Both the position numbers and the translations under genes were made by a program. From NCBI RefSeq assembly GCF_016919725.2, contig NZ_JAJERH010000005.1, positions 1-64,000 of the forward strand: 64,000 bases of DNA, given 5' to 3'. This DNA comes from Virgibacillus sp. AGTR. Its GTDB lineage: Bacteria; Bacillota; Bacilli; Bacillales; Amphibacillaceae. This document shows, piece after piece, positions 51,317-58,526 of this stretch. The notes under the pieces were generated by a model. It did no database searches, was not told the DNA's origin, and saw nothing but the letters and a program-made list of their open reading frames with translations. Position 1 is the stretch's first letter. Every line of letters starts with the position of its first letter.

Positions 51317-54300
51317 TTACCTCCCCTCAAAATCACGATTTATTCGTTGTTGTCGTTCATTCATCTCATTTATTGGATCACGAACAGCTCTAGCAATCTC
51401 TCGATCATTTATATTTAAAATAACCGGTTGTTGGCTAGTTACTGCTAGTTGTCTAGATTGCACTTGTAACAATTGTCTAAGATACTCCGATAGTACCTTT
51501 ACTTCATCTTTTAAATTGTCAATTTCTTTAAAACCAGTGTTAACTACTTCATGCCTAACCACTAATTCATCCCTGCGTGCACGAATTTCTCCTGCTGCGG
51601 CATCAATCAGCAGTGCAGTATCATCTAAATTACTTTTATCCATGCTCTTTTTGAATGCGGTTAGTGATTCTTTCCCCACCGCTTTTGCGCTCTTAACAGC
51701 TTTTTTCTTATTTCTATCCATGGATAAAGCAAAACCATCAATGAAGTTAATACCTTCTTTAGCTGTTTCCTTAGAAGGTGAACGTGAATTAATTGACCTT
51801 TTCAATGCTCCAAGTGCAGATTTACCTAAAGACCAAGCCGCAGACCAAACAGAGTCACCGCCGTTATTAATAGAACCTCTAAATCCACTAACAAAATCGC
51901 TACCCGCACCACTTGTGCTTACACTTTTCAGACCCGCAAGACCTCTACCGGCAACCTTATTACCAGCATTAAAGGTATTATTTTTCCAATTAAGCAATCC
52001 TTGTCTAAAAAGTGATCCAGCTCTACTGCCTCCACCACCATCATCTGTTTTACCTAGTACAGAGGAAACAATAGAACTCAAAGAAAAACCAGCAGATCGG
52101 TTCCCTTTCTTCGTACTTTCTAATCCTTCTTTATGGGAAGTTCCTTTGTTTTTACCAGCTTGTTTTGATTCTGGATTACCTTGCTTTATTTGATTTATCA
52201 AGGAAGTTGTAATATCTTTAGCAGTTATTTCATTTAAGCTCTTTGTGCTTCCTAATCCTTCATTATGGAACAAGCCTTTATTTTTACCTGCGTTCTTGGC
52301 TTTGTCGTTGTCCTTATTTAACTCTGTGAGAACGTCGTTTACTGTTTCTCTAGCTTGTTTTGCTGCTTCTTCTTTTGTTTTTCCACTTGACTCAAGAAAT
52401 GCCTGTAAATCTTTTGCATACTCTTCTTGTGCTTTTTCGGAAAAATCACCAGTTGTTTTTAGTACTTCTGCTGTATGGTCTTTCCATCGTTCAAGGTAAT
52501 CATTTTGATTCTCATCCATCTCATGCATATAGCCTGTTGCTGTAGCGATGTATTCTTTTTTACGTTTAAACTCTTTACCAGTTGCTATATCAATTAATTT
52601 TCCGCGTTCATCTAAATGTTTTGCTATTGCTTGTTTGGAGTTTTCGTATTCTTTTGCTGCTATAGCCATCATTTCATTTGTTCTTGATTCAACACCAAGC
52701 ATTAGATGATCATAATCTTCTTGAGTGATTTTCCCCTGCGTTAAGGCTTGTTCGAAAATCTTTTGTTTTTCTGAATACCATTTATTAGCCGATTTTACAG
52801 ATTTCTTGTATGATTCATTTGTTTTTTGGATGTACTTCTGAGCATCATCATCAAGTATTTTCCCTTGCTTTTCCGATATATTTTTTTGTATTGCTAACAA
52901 CTCATCTTGGCTTTTAGCAAATTCAGCTGCGCCGCCTTCTAATACATCAATTGCAGCTAAATACTTATCTGCAAACTCCGCAGGCATTTTGGATATATCT
53001 TTATTATATTTGTCATGCGCTTCTTTAACGGTATCTAATGCATTTTTATATTCAGCAATATCTTTATCAAATTTTTTAAGAACTTCATTTGTTAATTCTT
53101 TTGCAGAATCCTTACCAGCATCACCAGCGATAGCGTACACTTCATTAATTGCATTTGATAACTTACTTTTTTGTGTCTCTAATTCAGTGATTACTTGATC
53201 AGCCATTTCAGAAAAAGCCTTAACTACTTCTGCGGATGTTTTTTCCGCTTCTTCTCCTGACATGTTTCGTAACTCAAGCATTTTTATTTTTGCGCCTTCG
53301 TAAAGATCTGTATAACCTTTAACACCTTTTAATGTGCCTTCGCTTAAGTTATCACCATACCTCAAAGCTTCCGTTTGTGCCTTTTCCTGCTCTTCTTTAA
53401 GATTTTTTGTATGTTCTTTAGCTGCAAACAAGGCAACTCCTAATCCACCTAAAAGAGCAGTACCAGCAGTTATCGCAAGTCCAACAGGTCCAGCAAAGGA
53501 TAGAAAAGCTCCAACTGCTGCAGTAAGTCCAGCTACAACAGTAGTTACACCTAAAACTGCTACAGATAATGCAGCTGTGGCAGCTATCGTCTTTTGAGTG
53601 CTTTCATCCATATCAGTAAAACCACGTATTAAGTCTGTACCTTTTTCCACAATATCAGTAAATGCTGGCATTAAATGACGAGTTAAACTAATTTGTAGGC
53701 CTTCAACAGCGGATTGAAATTCAATAACTTTCCCTCTAGCATTATCTTGCATTGTTTTAGCCATTTCAGCCGCAGCACCGTCAGCATTTTTCAGCTCTTT
53801 TGTTGTTGTTTCCAAGCTTTCTGAACCTGCATCTAATAAAATAGACCAGTTTTTATAAGCTTGTGCACCAAATAAAGTGGTTAAAGTGGCGGATTTTTGC
53901 TCTTTTGTCATACCCTTTGTACCTTTTTCAATCTCTTTCATAACATCAGGTAAAGGTTTCATGCTACCTTCTGCATCAAAAAATTCCATGTTTAGCTTTT
54001 TCATTTCTTTTTTCATGGCAGAAGTAGGTTTGGCTAATCTTGCAAGTGAAGTAGAAAACGCTTGTCCAGCCTTTCCACCCTTTAATCCAGCATCGGCTAA
54101 TTTCATCGCTGCAGCTGCGGATTCTTCCAAATTCCACCCTAAACTGTTCGCTACAGGAGCCACATATTCCATATATTCGCCCATTTGCTCCACATTTGTA
54201 TTGGCATTAGCCTGTGCATGAGCAAATACATCCGCAGCATGTCCTGCGTTTTTAGCTTCTAATCCAAATGCCTGCATCGTGTCACTGGTTATGTCTGCAG

Positions 54301-55063
54301 CACGCGCAAGATCGAGATTACCAGATGCAGCAAGGTCCAACATACCTGGCATACCTGCCATAATTTCTTGTGTATTCCATCCAGCTAGAGCTAGTTTTTG
54401 CATCCCTTCAGTAGCTTGGGTAGCACTATATCTAGTAGATTTCCCGAGGTCTCTTGCTTGCTTATCTAGTAGCTTCATATCTTCAGCTGTAGCACCACTT
54501 ACTGCCTGTACACCAGATAAACCTTGTTCAAATTCTGCGGTTGCATCATAAGCACCTTTGAGCGATCTAGTTAAACCAAAAAAAGCAGATCCCGAAACTA
54601 TCCCAATAGACATTCCCATACCACGCATTTTATTTCCAGCACGGTTCATTCGATCTCCAAATTGCTTCATGCTCATTCCGGATCGTTTTGTTGCTGCTTC
54701 CATTTGCTTTATTTTGGCAGTGGTTTGATTAATCTGGTTTTTGGTTTTATTCATTGCTGCATTCGCATTATTTAAACGAACGGCTAAATTTTGCGTTTCT
54801 TTGGCATCTTTACTTTTATTTTTAGCTGAGTCATTGTAAGCCTTCCGCAACTCATTAACTCGTTGTTTCTGCAAAGAAAGGTTTTTGTTTAAATATTGAA
54901 GTTTTGCTTCAGACTGCTTTAATTGATTTCCCCAATTATCAACACTCGTTTTACTTGCTTCAAATTCCGATTTAGCGATTTTCATCTGCCTAGATATCGA
55001 TGACATTTCACTATTAAATTGCTTGGAATTGGAATATAATCTTACTTTTATGTCTTTAGCCAT
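51317..55063 (-). CDS. Tail tape measure protein
   Basis: 1248 residues. Sets tail length; at the usual 0.15 nm per residue this would give a tail of about 190 nm, an estimate. N-terminal coiled coil (1-130), TP901-type core with 'SGVQAVSGATAEDMKLLDKQ' and 'DSTGL'-like turns near 200-400, a hydrophobic block at about 495-560 ('LSVAVLGVTTVVAGLTAAVG'), then long charged helices. No lytic domain is seen. It follows the tail chaperone pair. Confidence 0.92.
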   Translation of the reverse strand: MAKDIKVRLYSNSKQFNSEMSSISRQMKIAKSEFEASKTSVDNWGNQLKQSEAKLQYLNKNLSLQKQRVNELRKAYNDSAKNKSKDAKETQNLAVRLNNANAAMNKTKNQINQTTAKIKQMEAATKRSGMSMKQFGDRMNRAGNKMRGMGMSIGIVSGSAFFGLTRSLKGAYDATAEFEQGLSGVQAVSGATAEDMKLLDKQARDLGKSTRYSATQATEGMQKLALAGWNTQEIMAGMPGMLDLAASGNLDLARAADITSDTMQAFGLEAKNAGHAADVFAHAQANANTNVEQMGEYMEYVAPVANSLGWNLEESAAAAMKLADAGLKGGKAGQAFSTSLARLAKPTSAMKKEMKKLNMEFFDAEGSMKPLPDVMKEIEKGTKGMTKEQKSATLTTLFGAQAYKNWSILLDAGSESLETTTKELKNADGAAAEMAKTMQDNARGKVIEFQSAVEGLQISLTRHLMPAFTDIVEKGTDLIRGFTDMDESTQKTIAATAALSVAVLGVTTVVAGLTAAVGAFLSFAGPVGLAITAGTALLGGLGVALFAAKEHTKNLKEEQEKAQTEALRYGDNLSEGTLKGVKGYTDLYEGAKIKMLELRNMSGEEAEKTSAEVVKAFSEMADQVITELETQKSKLSNAINEVYAIAGDAGKDSAKELTNEVLKKFDKDIAEYKNALDTVKEAHDKYNKDISKMPAEFADKYLAAIDVLEGGAAEFAKSQDELLAIQKNISEKQGKILDDDAQKYIQKTNESYKKSVKSANKWYSEKQKIFEQALTQGKITQEDYDHLMLGVESRTNEMMAIAAKEYENSKQAIAKHLDERGKLIDIATGKEFKRKKEYIATATGYMHEMDENQNDYLERWKDHTAEVLKTTGDFSEKAQEEYAKDLQAFLESSGKTKEEAAKQARETVNDVLTELNKDNDKAKNAGKNKGLFHNEGLGSTKSLNEITAKDITTSLINQIKQGNPESKQAGKNKGTSHKEGLESTKKGNRSAGFSLSSIVSSVLGKTDDGGGGSRAGSLFRQGLLNWKNNTFNAGNKVAGRGLAGLKSVSTSGAGSDFVSGFRGSINNGGDSVWSAAWSLGKSALGALKRSINSRSPSKETAKEGINFIDGFALSMDRNKKKAVKSAKAVGKESLTAFKKSMDKSNLDDTALLIDAAAGEIRARRDELVVRHEVVNTGFKEIDNLKDEVKVLSEYLRQLLQVQSRQLAVTSQQPVILNINDREIARAVRDPINEMNERQQRINRDFEGR

Positions 55064-55091
55064 TATTCACCCACCTTTCCAGACCACTTAG

Positions 55092-55268
55092 TTAGCCAAG
55101 TACTTGATCGATGTATACAACTTCATCTTTGTCTTTTTCTTTTTTACGTTGAGCGAGAAGTTTTAAGTGATAGACAATGTCCATTTCGTCTATTTGATTC
55201 TGAGTGAAACCCACATCAATTAACGCATTGTACATATCCTGTACAGCTTCACTCAATCGGACTTTCCC
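55092..55268 (-). other. -1 programmed frameshift site and T-frame of the tail chaperones
   Basis: The heptamer GGGAAAG (55262-55268) is in the zero-frame register G-GGA-AAG, four codons before the gpG-like stop. A -1 slip continues in an open frame of 56 codons to TAA at 55092, giving '...VRLSEAVQDMYNALIDVG...' and a fusion of about 166 residues. This is the same heptamer lambda uses for gpG/gpGT. The T-frame has no good ribosome site of its own. Confidence 0.85.
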
Positions 55269-55591
55269 TTATCCTCTTCTTTTACTTCGCCACCAAGTAA
55301 TTCACTTGCAGCTGCAACATTTCCCATTACATAATTAACAACTGCATAAATGGTTTTAATAATTACTCGAGCATCGAGACCTTCCTCGAATTCCTCAATG
55401 GTGAATTTATGATCAAAAACTTCACATGCAAAAGCGATTAATGCATCCAAATCCTGATTTGTAATATCGCCTTGCTCTATCATTTCTGCGCACTCAGCTG
55501 CTTTTCGGAATAAAACGCCTGGGATAGAGTTAGGTGTAACAAACTTTTTCTGTTTCCCATCCAGCTTTAATGTAATTGATAAATTATCCAT
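55253..55591 (-). CDS. Tail assembly chaperone, short form (gpG-like)
   Basis: 112 residues: a beta-type N-terminus 'MDNLSITLKLDGKQKKFVT' and a helical acidic C-terminus ending 'GGEVKEEDKGKSD'. It lies between the major tail and tape measure genes, the gpG position. It chaperones tape measure and tube assembly and is absent from virions. GGAGG precedes the ATG. The long form arises by the -1 shift at 55262-55268. Confidence 0.85.
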   Translation of the reverse strand: MDNLSITLKLDGKQKKFVTPNSIPGVLFRKAAECAEMIEQGDITNQDLDALIAFACEVFDHKFTIEEFEEGLDARVIIKTIYAVVNYVMGNVAAASELLGGEVKEEDKGKSD

Positions 55592-55615
55592 ATTTTAGTC
55601 CTCCAATTTATTTAA

Positions 55616-55643
55616 AATAAAAAGGAGAGGGATTAACCCTCTC
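55616..55643 (-). terminator. Hairpin between major tail protein and chaperone genes
   Basis: GAGAGGG (55625-55631) and CCCTCTC (55637-55643) form a 7-bp stem; the minus strand continues CCTTTTTATTT. It probably acts as a partial terminator that lowers expression below the abundant tail protein. Confidence 0.7.
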
Positions 55644-55672
55644 GTATATTTTGAACCCCCAAATAAAAGAAA

Positions 55673-55745
55673 CTAATCCCACGCTATATTCACAGAAGTA
55701 GACGTAGTATTAGTTGCTCTTATGTTTTGGGGTACATTAGGGAGT
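55673..55745 (-). other. +1 frameshift site and 21-residue FN3-like extension of the major tail protein
   Basis: The gene ends ACT CCC TAA (55737-55745). If the proline tRNA slips from CCC to CCT, reading resumes with AAT GTA CCC and gives 'NVPQNIRATN...TSVNIAWD' up to TAG at 55673, 21 residues in all. The peptide has the start of a fibronectin type III domain (P-x-N-[IL]-x-A ... TS[VI]x[IL]xW). The same codons and peptide length occur in the capsid gene. Listeria phage PSA is known to use a +1 shift on proline codons in the same two genes. Confidence 0.8.
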
Positions 55746-56309
55746 TGTTAGAACATCACCGTTATATATTACTTGTTTAAACCAAGTATCCTTGAAATTC
55801 GTATCTGCTGTATCTTCAGCTTGTGCCTTCCAACGTTTGTTAAATTGTAATGGCATAAATTTTAGTGTTAACTTTGCGGTTTGTGGCGTAACATTTCCCT
55901 CATCAGTTTGATATTCATTTGGTAATAGTTGAGCTTTTCCTTTTAAGAACCAATAATAACGATATCCTCCGGTTGATACTTTTGCACGAAAAGCAAGTGC
56001 TAGCTCAGCTGTTATATCTTCAATACTAGCGAATTGGACTCCGCCTTCTTCTTGATGGCCATATATTTTCTTTTGAAGTTCTAAAGGGAGATCTGCAGCT
56101 TCCATACTTACATCAATATCTCCTAAGCTATTAAAAATTTCATAAGCCCCATTATCAGCATAGAATGTATTAGATTCTGTATTTGGTGTAACTGATACGT
56201 TAACAGCACCTAACACTGCTTCAGGAGGTTCATATGTTGCTCCGCTTTTATCATCTTTCGTAAGTAAGGCTAAATGAAACATATCCAAGCCATGTAATAC
56301 TTTTCCCAT
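55737..56309 (-). CDS. Major tail (tube) protein
   Basis: 190 residues building the tail tube. Typical phi13/TP901-type major tail sequence: 'GLDMFHLALLTKDDKSGATY' near 6, 'AELALAFRAKV' near 94 and 'TAKLTLKFMPLQFNKRWKAQ' near 150. AGGAGG precedes the ATG. It follows the tail terminator gene and precedes the chaperones. The 3' end carries a predicted +1 recoding site that would add 21 residues to a minority of subunits. Confidence 0.9.
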   Translation of the reverse strand: MGKVLHGLDMFHLALLTKDDKSGATYEPPEAVLGAVNVSVTPNTESNTFYADNGAYEIFNSLGDIDVSMEAADLPLELQKKIYGHQEEGGVQFASIEDITAELALAFRAKVSTGGYRYYWFLKGKAQLLPNEYQTDEGNVTPQTAKLTLKFMPLQFNKRWKAQAEDTADTNFKDTWFKQVIYNGDVLTTP

Positions 56310-56355
56310 GTTACTACCTCCTAGTTTTTCTTATTAAAAAACACCTTTTTAGGTG

Positions 56356-56745
56356 TTAAAATACTTTTTTGCTATATCTCATCGGTTTATGATGAATGTC
56401 TGTATCCTCTTCATAGAGGTCTTGCGAGTCATAACGGCTATATCCAATCGATTTCATTACTTTATCTACTTCTTTAGCAATCGGTGTCTGTTTTGATACT
56501 GTCAAAGCGTCGCAATATACACTTACTTGGAAACTAACATTCGCTGAATGAGGTTTATTATCAGCAAAATCATCATCATCATTTCTAATTTCTTGATAGA
56601 CAATTCTAGGAAATGGTATTGGTTCATTGTTAGGGTGTTTAGCTATGAGGTTATGAAATCCTCCTACCACTTCATCGATTAAGAATTGGCTAGATTTAAA
56701 TGCAGTGAGTAATTCTTTCTTAGAATCAAAAGCTTCCACAGTCAT
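56356..56745 (-). CDS. Tail terminator protein
   Basis: 129 residues, the last of four small head-tail joining genes before the major tail gene, which is the tail-terminator place. It contains 'FPRIVYQEIRNDDDDF' near 66 and 'ANVSFQVSVYCDAL', matching the pattern of DUF3168-like/tail terminator proteins. Its ATG overlaps the stop of the upstream gene (ATGA). It caps the finished tail for joining to the head. Confidence 0.75.
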   Translation of the reverse strand: MTVEAFDSKKELLTAFKSSQFLIDEVVGGFHNLIAKHPNNEPIPFPRIVYQEIRNDDDDFADNKPHSANVSFQVSVYCDALTVSKQTPIAKEVDKVMKSIGYSRYDSQDLYEEDTDIHHKPMRYSKKVF

Positions 56746-57125
56746 TCTTCTATTGCTCCTAAAAACACCTTTTCCATCGCTGAAAGTGCTTCGTTTTCTC
56801 CCTGTTCACAACTTTTATCGATAAATGGATAGGCTGGCATTTTAGATGTACCATATTCTAACCAGATAGCCCGGTGCTTAACTTTGTTGTTAGGTCCTAC
56901 ATTAATGAACTTTCCCTCATCTGTTTCGTTTGGTCTACCAACAGTAATGTTATCCTCCATATGAGGATGTGATTTTTTACTCCGATTTACATTACTAATC
57001 TGGTGCTTTTTTATGACTTCACCGCCTGCTTTTAACGCCTTATTTTCTACTTTCTCAGCATTTTCACCGAGCTGATCAAAAGAAACTATAGCATCATCTA
57101 GACCAGAAACTTCAAAGTTAGCCAT
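56742..57125 (-). CDS. HK97 gp10-like tail completion protein
   Basis: 127 residues: 'ALKAGGEVIKKHQISNVNRS' near 29, 'INVGPNNKVKHRAIWLEYGT' near 73 and 'PAYPFIDKSCEQGENEA' near 97. The 'EYGT...A.PF' block is the signature of the HK97-gp10 family, which links head and tail. AGGTG precedes the ATG; the gene overlaps its neighbours on both sides. Confidence 0.88.
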   Translation of the reverse strand: MANFEVSGLDDAIVSFDQLGENAEKVENKALKAGGEVIKKHQISNVNRSKKSHPHMEDNITVGRPNETDEGKFINVGPNNKVKHRAIWLEYGTSKMPAYPFIDKSCEQGENEALSAMEKVFLGAIEE

Positions 57126-57450
57126 TTGGCTTCACCTCATTTGCTAATATCTCATATTCAATATTTCTTTGTTCCAGATTATTTAAAAATGTGATATCAA
57201 ATATTCTTGCTCCGTACTTAATTCGCATATCCTCACTTAAGCCTTCACGATAGCGAATATAAATACGCGTTGTAATTTTTACGGAGTTTGCACCAGCTTC
57301 AATCATTTCTTTACCGCGTAAGTCCTTGATAGCAGCCCAAACAGTAATGTCCGTATCGACCCATCCTGGAACCCAATTGCCTTCTTCATCTTGTACGTTT
57401 TCTTTTCTTTGAAAAGTAATACGACACCTATACCTCGCTGGATTGGTCAA
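57118..57450 (-). CDS. Head closure protein (SPP1 gp16-like, head-tail joining)
   Basis: 110 residues with the family start 'RYRCRITFQRKENVQDEEGN' and 'WVDTDITVWAAIKDLRGKE', typical of phage head-tail joining proteins. TTG 57450 has CAGGTGA upstream and overlaps the connector gene by 23 bases. It seals the portal after packaging. Confidence 0.85.
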   Translation of the reverse strand: MTNPARYRCRITFQRKENVQDEEGNWVPGWVDTDITVWAAIKDLRGKEMIEAGANSVKITTRIYIRYREGLSEDMRIKYGARIFDITFLNNLEQRNIEYEILANEVKPNG

Positions 57451-57724
57451 CTAAGTCACCTGCTTTCAACTGAAGGATGATTGTTTGCAATCCCATTTCA
57501 ATGGCACTAGATATCTTCCCAAATTCATTTTGCTGTCTATTCTCATACCAATGAGTAACCAGCATCATGATTGCTAACTGGTACAGTTCATCTTCCTTTT
57601 CTTTAACACCAGCATTAGACATATAATTTTTAGCGGAATTAATAAGGAGATCAAGCAATTTGTTGTCCTGATCTCCATCGATTCGTAAATATTCTTTTGC
57701 TAACTCAAGTAAATCCGTGTTCAT
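57428..57724 (-). CDS. Head-tail connector (gp6/gp15-like)
   Basis: 98 residues, helical: 'LLELAKEYLRIDGDQDNKLL' near 5 and 'YQLAIMMLVTHWYENRQQ' near 48 are characteristic of phage connector proteins of this family. Its ATG overlaps the stop of the FN3/Big_2 gene. It docks under the portal. Confidence 0.88.
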   Translation of the reverse strand: MNTDLLELAKEYLRIDGDQDNKLLDLLINSAKNYMSNAGVKEKEDELYQLAIMMLVTHWYENRQQNEFGKISSAIEMGLQTIILQLKAGDLVDQSSEV

Positions 57725-58416
57725 TATGCCCCGCTCGCTGCAATAACCGTAATTTCACTTGTCGCTGTTTTTCCACCGTCATCTGTTGTTACGGTAATCG
57801 TTGCACTGCCTTCCGCTACAGCAGTAACTAATCCAGTACTATCTACAGTGGCAATCGCCTCATCGCTAGACGACCATGTTACGCCTTTGTTTGTAGCATT
57901 AGAAGGTGAGACAGTCTCAGTTAGTTGTTGAGTTGCTCCTACCTCTAGTTCAGCTGTTGAAGGATCTACACTAACACCTGTAACTGGTTGTGTTACGTTA
58001 ACAGTAGCTGTACCTTTAACGGTATTATCATCTGTTGAGGTTGCTGTAATTGTAGCAGTGCCAGTACTAACAGCTGTTACTTCCCCTGTAGAACTAACCG
58101 TTGCAATAGCTTCATCCGAACTAGACCAATTGACAGATGGATTAGCTGTATCTGGTGAAACCGTTGCTGTTAAACTTCGAGTACCACTTACTACTAGGTT
58201 ATTAGTTTTTGGTGACACATCTACAGCCGTAGGATCGCTATAATCTGTTGTTACAGTGATAGGAGCAGACAATTCGCTTTCACCATTCGCATTTACAGCA
58301 CTTACTTGGTACTCATAAGTTGTATTTGGTGTTAATTCAGAATCTGTAAAACTCTTTTCAGTTAATTCATTAGCAATTTCGTTACCATCACGGTAAACTT
58401 TGTAAGTTGTTGCCAT
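57724..58416 (-). CDS. Partial FN3 plus two Big_2 domains; probable capsid decoration protein
   Basis: About 230 residues. It starts inside an FN3 fold: 'TTYKVYRDGNEIANELTEKS' then 'LTPNTTYEYQVSAVNANGES' (strands C to G), with strands A and B missing. Two Big_2 domains follow (about 62-142 and 143-225), each with 'VTWSSSDEAIATV' or 'VNWSSSDEAIATVSSTGEV'. AGAGGAGG precedes a double ATG; the second (58416) has better spacing. It lies directly behind the capsid gene, where decoration proteins are coded. The missing strands match the peptide made by +1 shift in the capsid frame. Wall binding of the particle is one possible use. Confidence 0.8.
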   Translation of the reverse strand: MATTYKVYRDGNEIANELTEKSFTDSELTPNTTYEYQVSAVNANGESELSAPITVTTDYSDPTAVDVSPKTNNLVVSGTRSLTATVSPDTANPSVNWSSSDEAIATVSSTGEVTAVSTGTATITATSTDDNTVKGTATVNVTQPVTGVSVDPSTAELEVGATQQLTETVSPSNATNKGVTWSSSDEAIATVDSTGLVTAVAEGSATITVTTDDGGKTATSEITVIAASGA

Positions 58417-58453
58417 CATATACCTCCTCTCAATAATAAAGCCCTATCTACGG

Positions 58454-58526
58454 CTAGCTCCAAGATAGGGTAATGCTTGTATCAGTTTTTGAACTAGCCG
58501 TTAGATTTACGGGCTGTTTAGGGAGT
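58454..58526 (-). other. +1 frameshift site and 21-residue FN3-like extension of the capsid protein
   Basis: The capsid gene ends ACT CCC TAA (58518-58526). A +1 slip from CCC to CCT continues AAA CAG CCC and gives 'KQPVNLTASS...TSITLSWS' to TAG at 58454, 21 residues, so the long form would be 415 residues. Seven of 21 positions equal the tail extension. Two strong stems lie within it: ACGGCTAG/CTAGCCGT and CCCTATCT/AGATAGGG, interleaved. Downstream structure is typical of recoding sites. Confidence 0.82.

Noticed and set aside
51516-52193. 225-codon + strand frame antisense to the tape measure gene
   Set aside because: It has no ribosome site and is explained by codon bias of the long helical gene on the other strand.
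58442-58501. Classical H-type pseudoknot behind the capsid stop
   Set aside because: The linker between the two 3' arms is zero bases, too short to span the first stem; kept only as interleaved or alternative stems.
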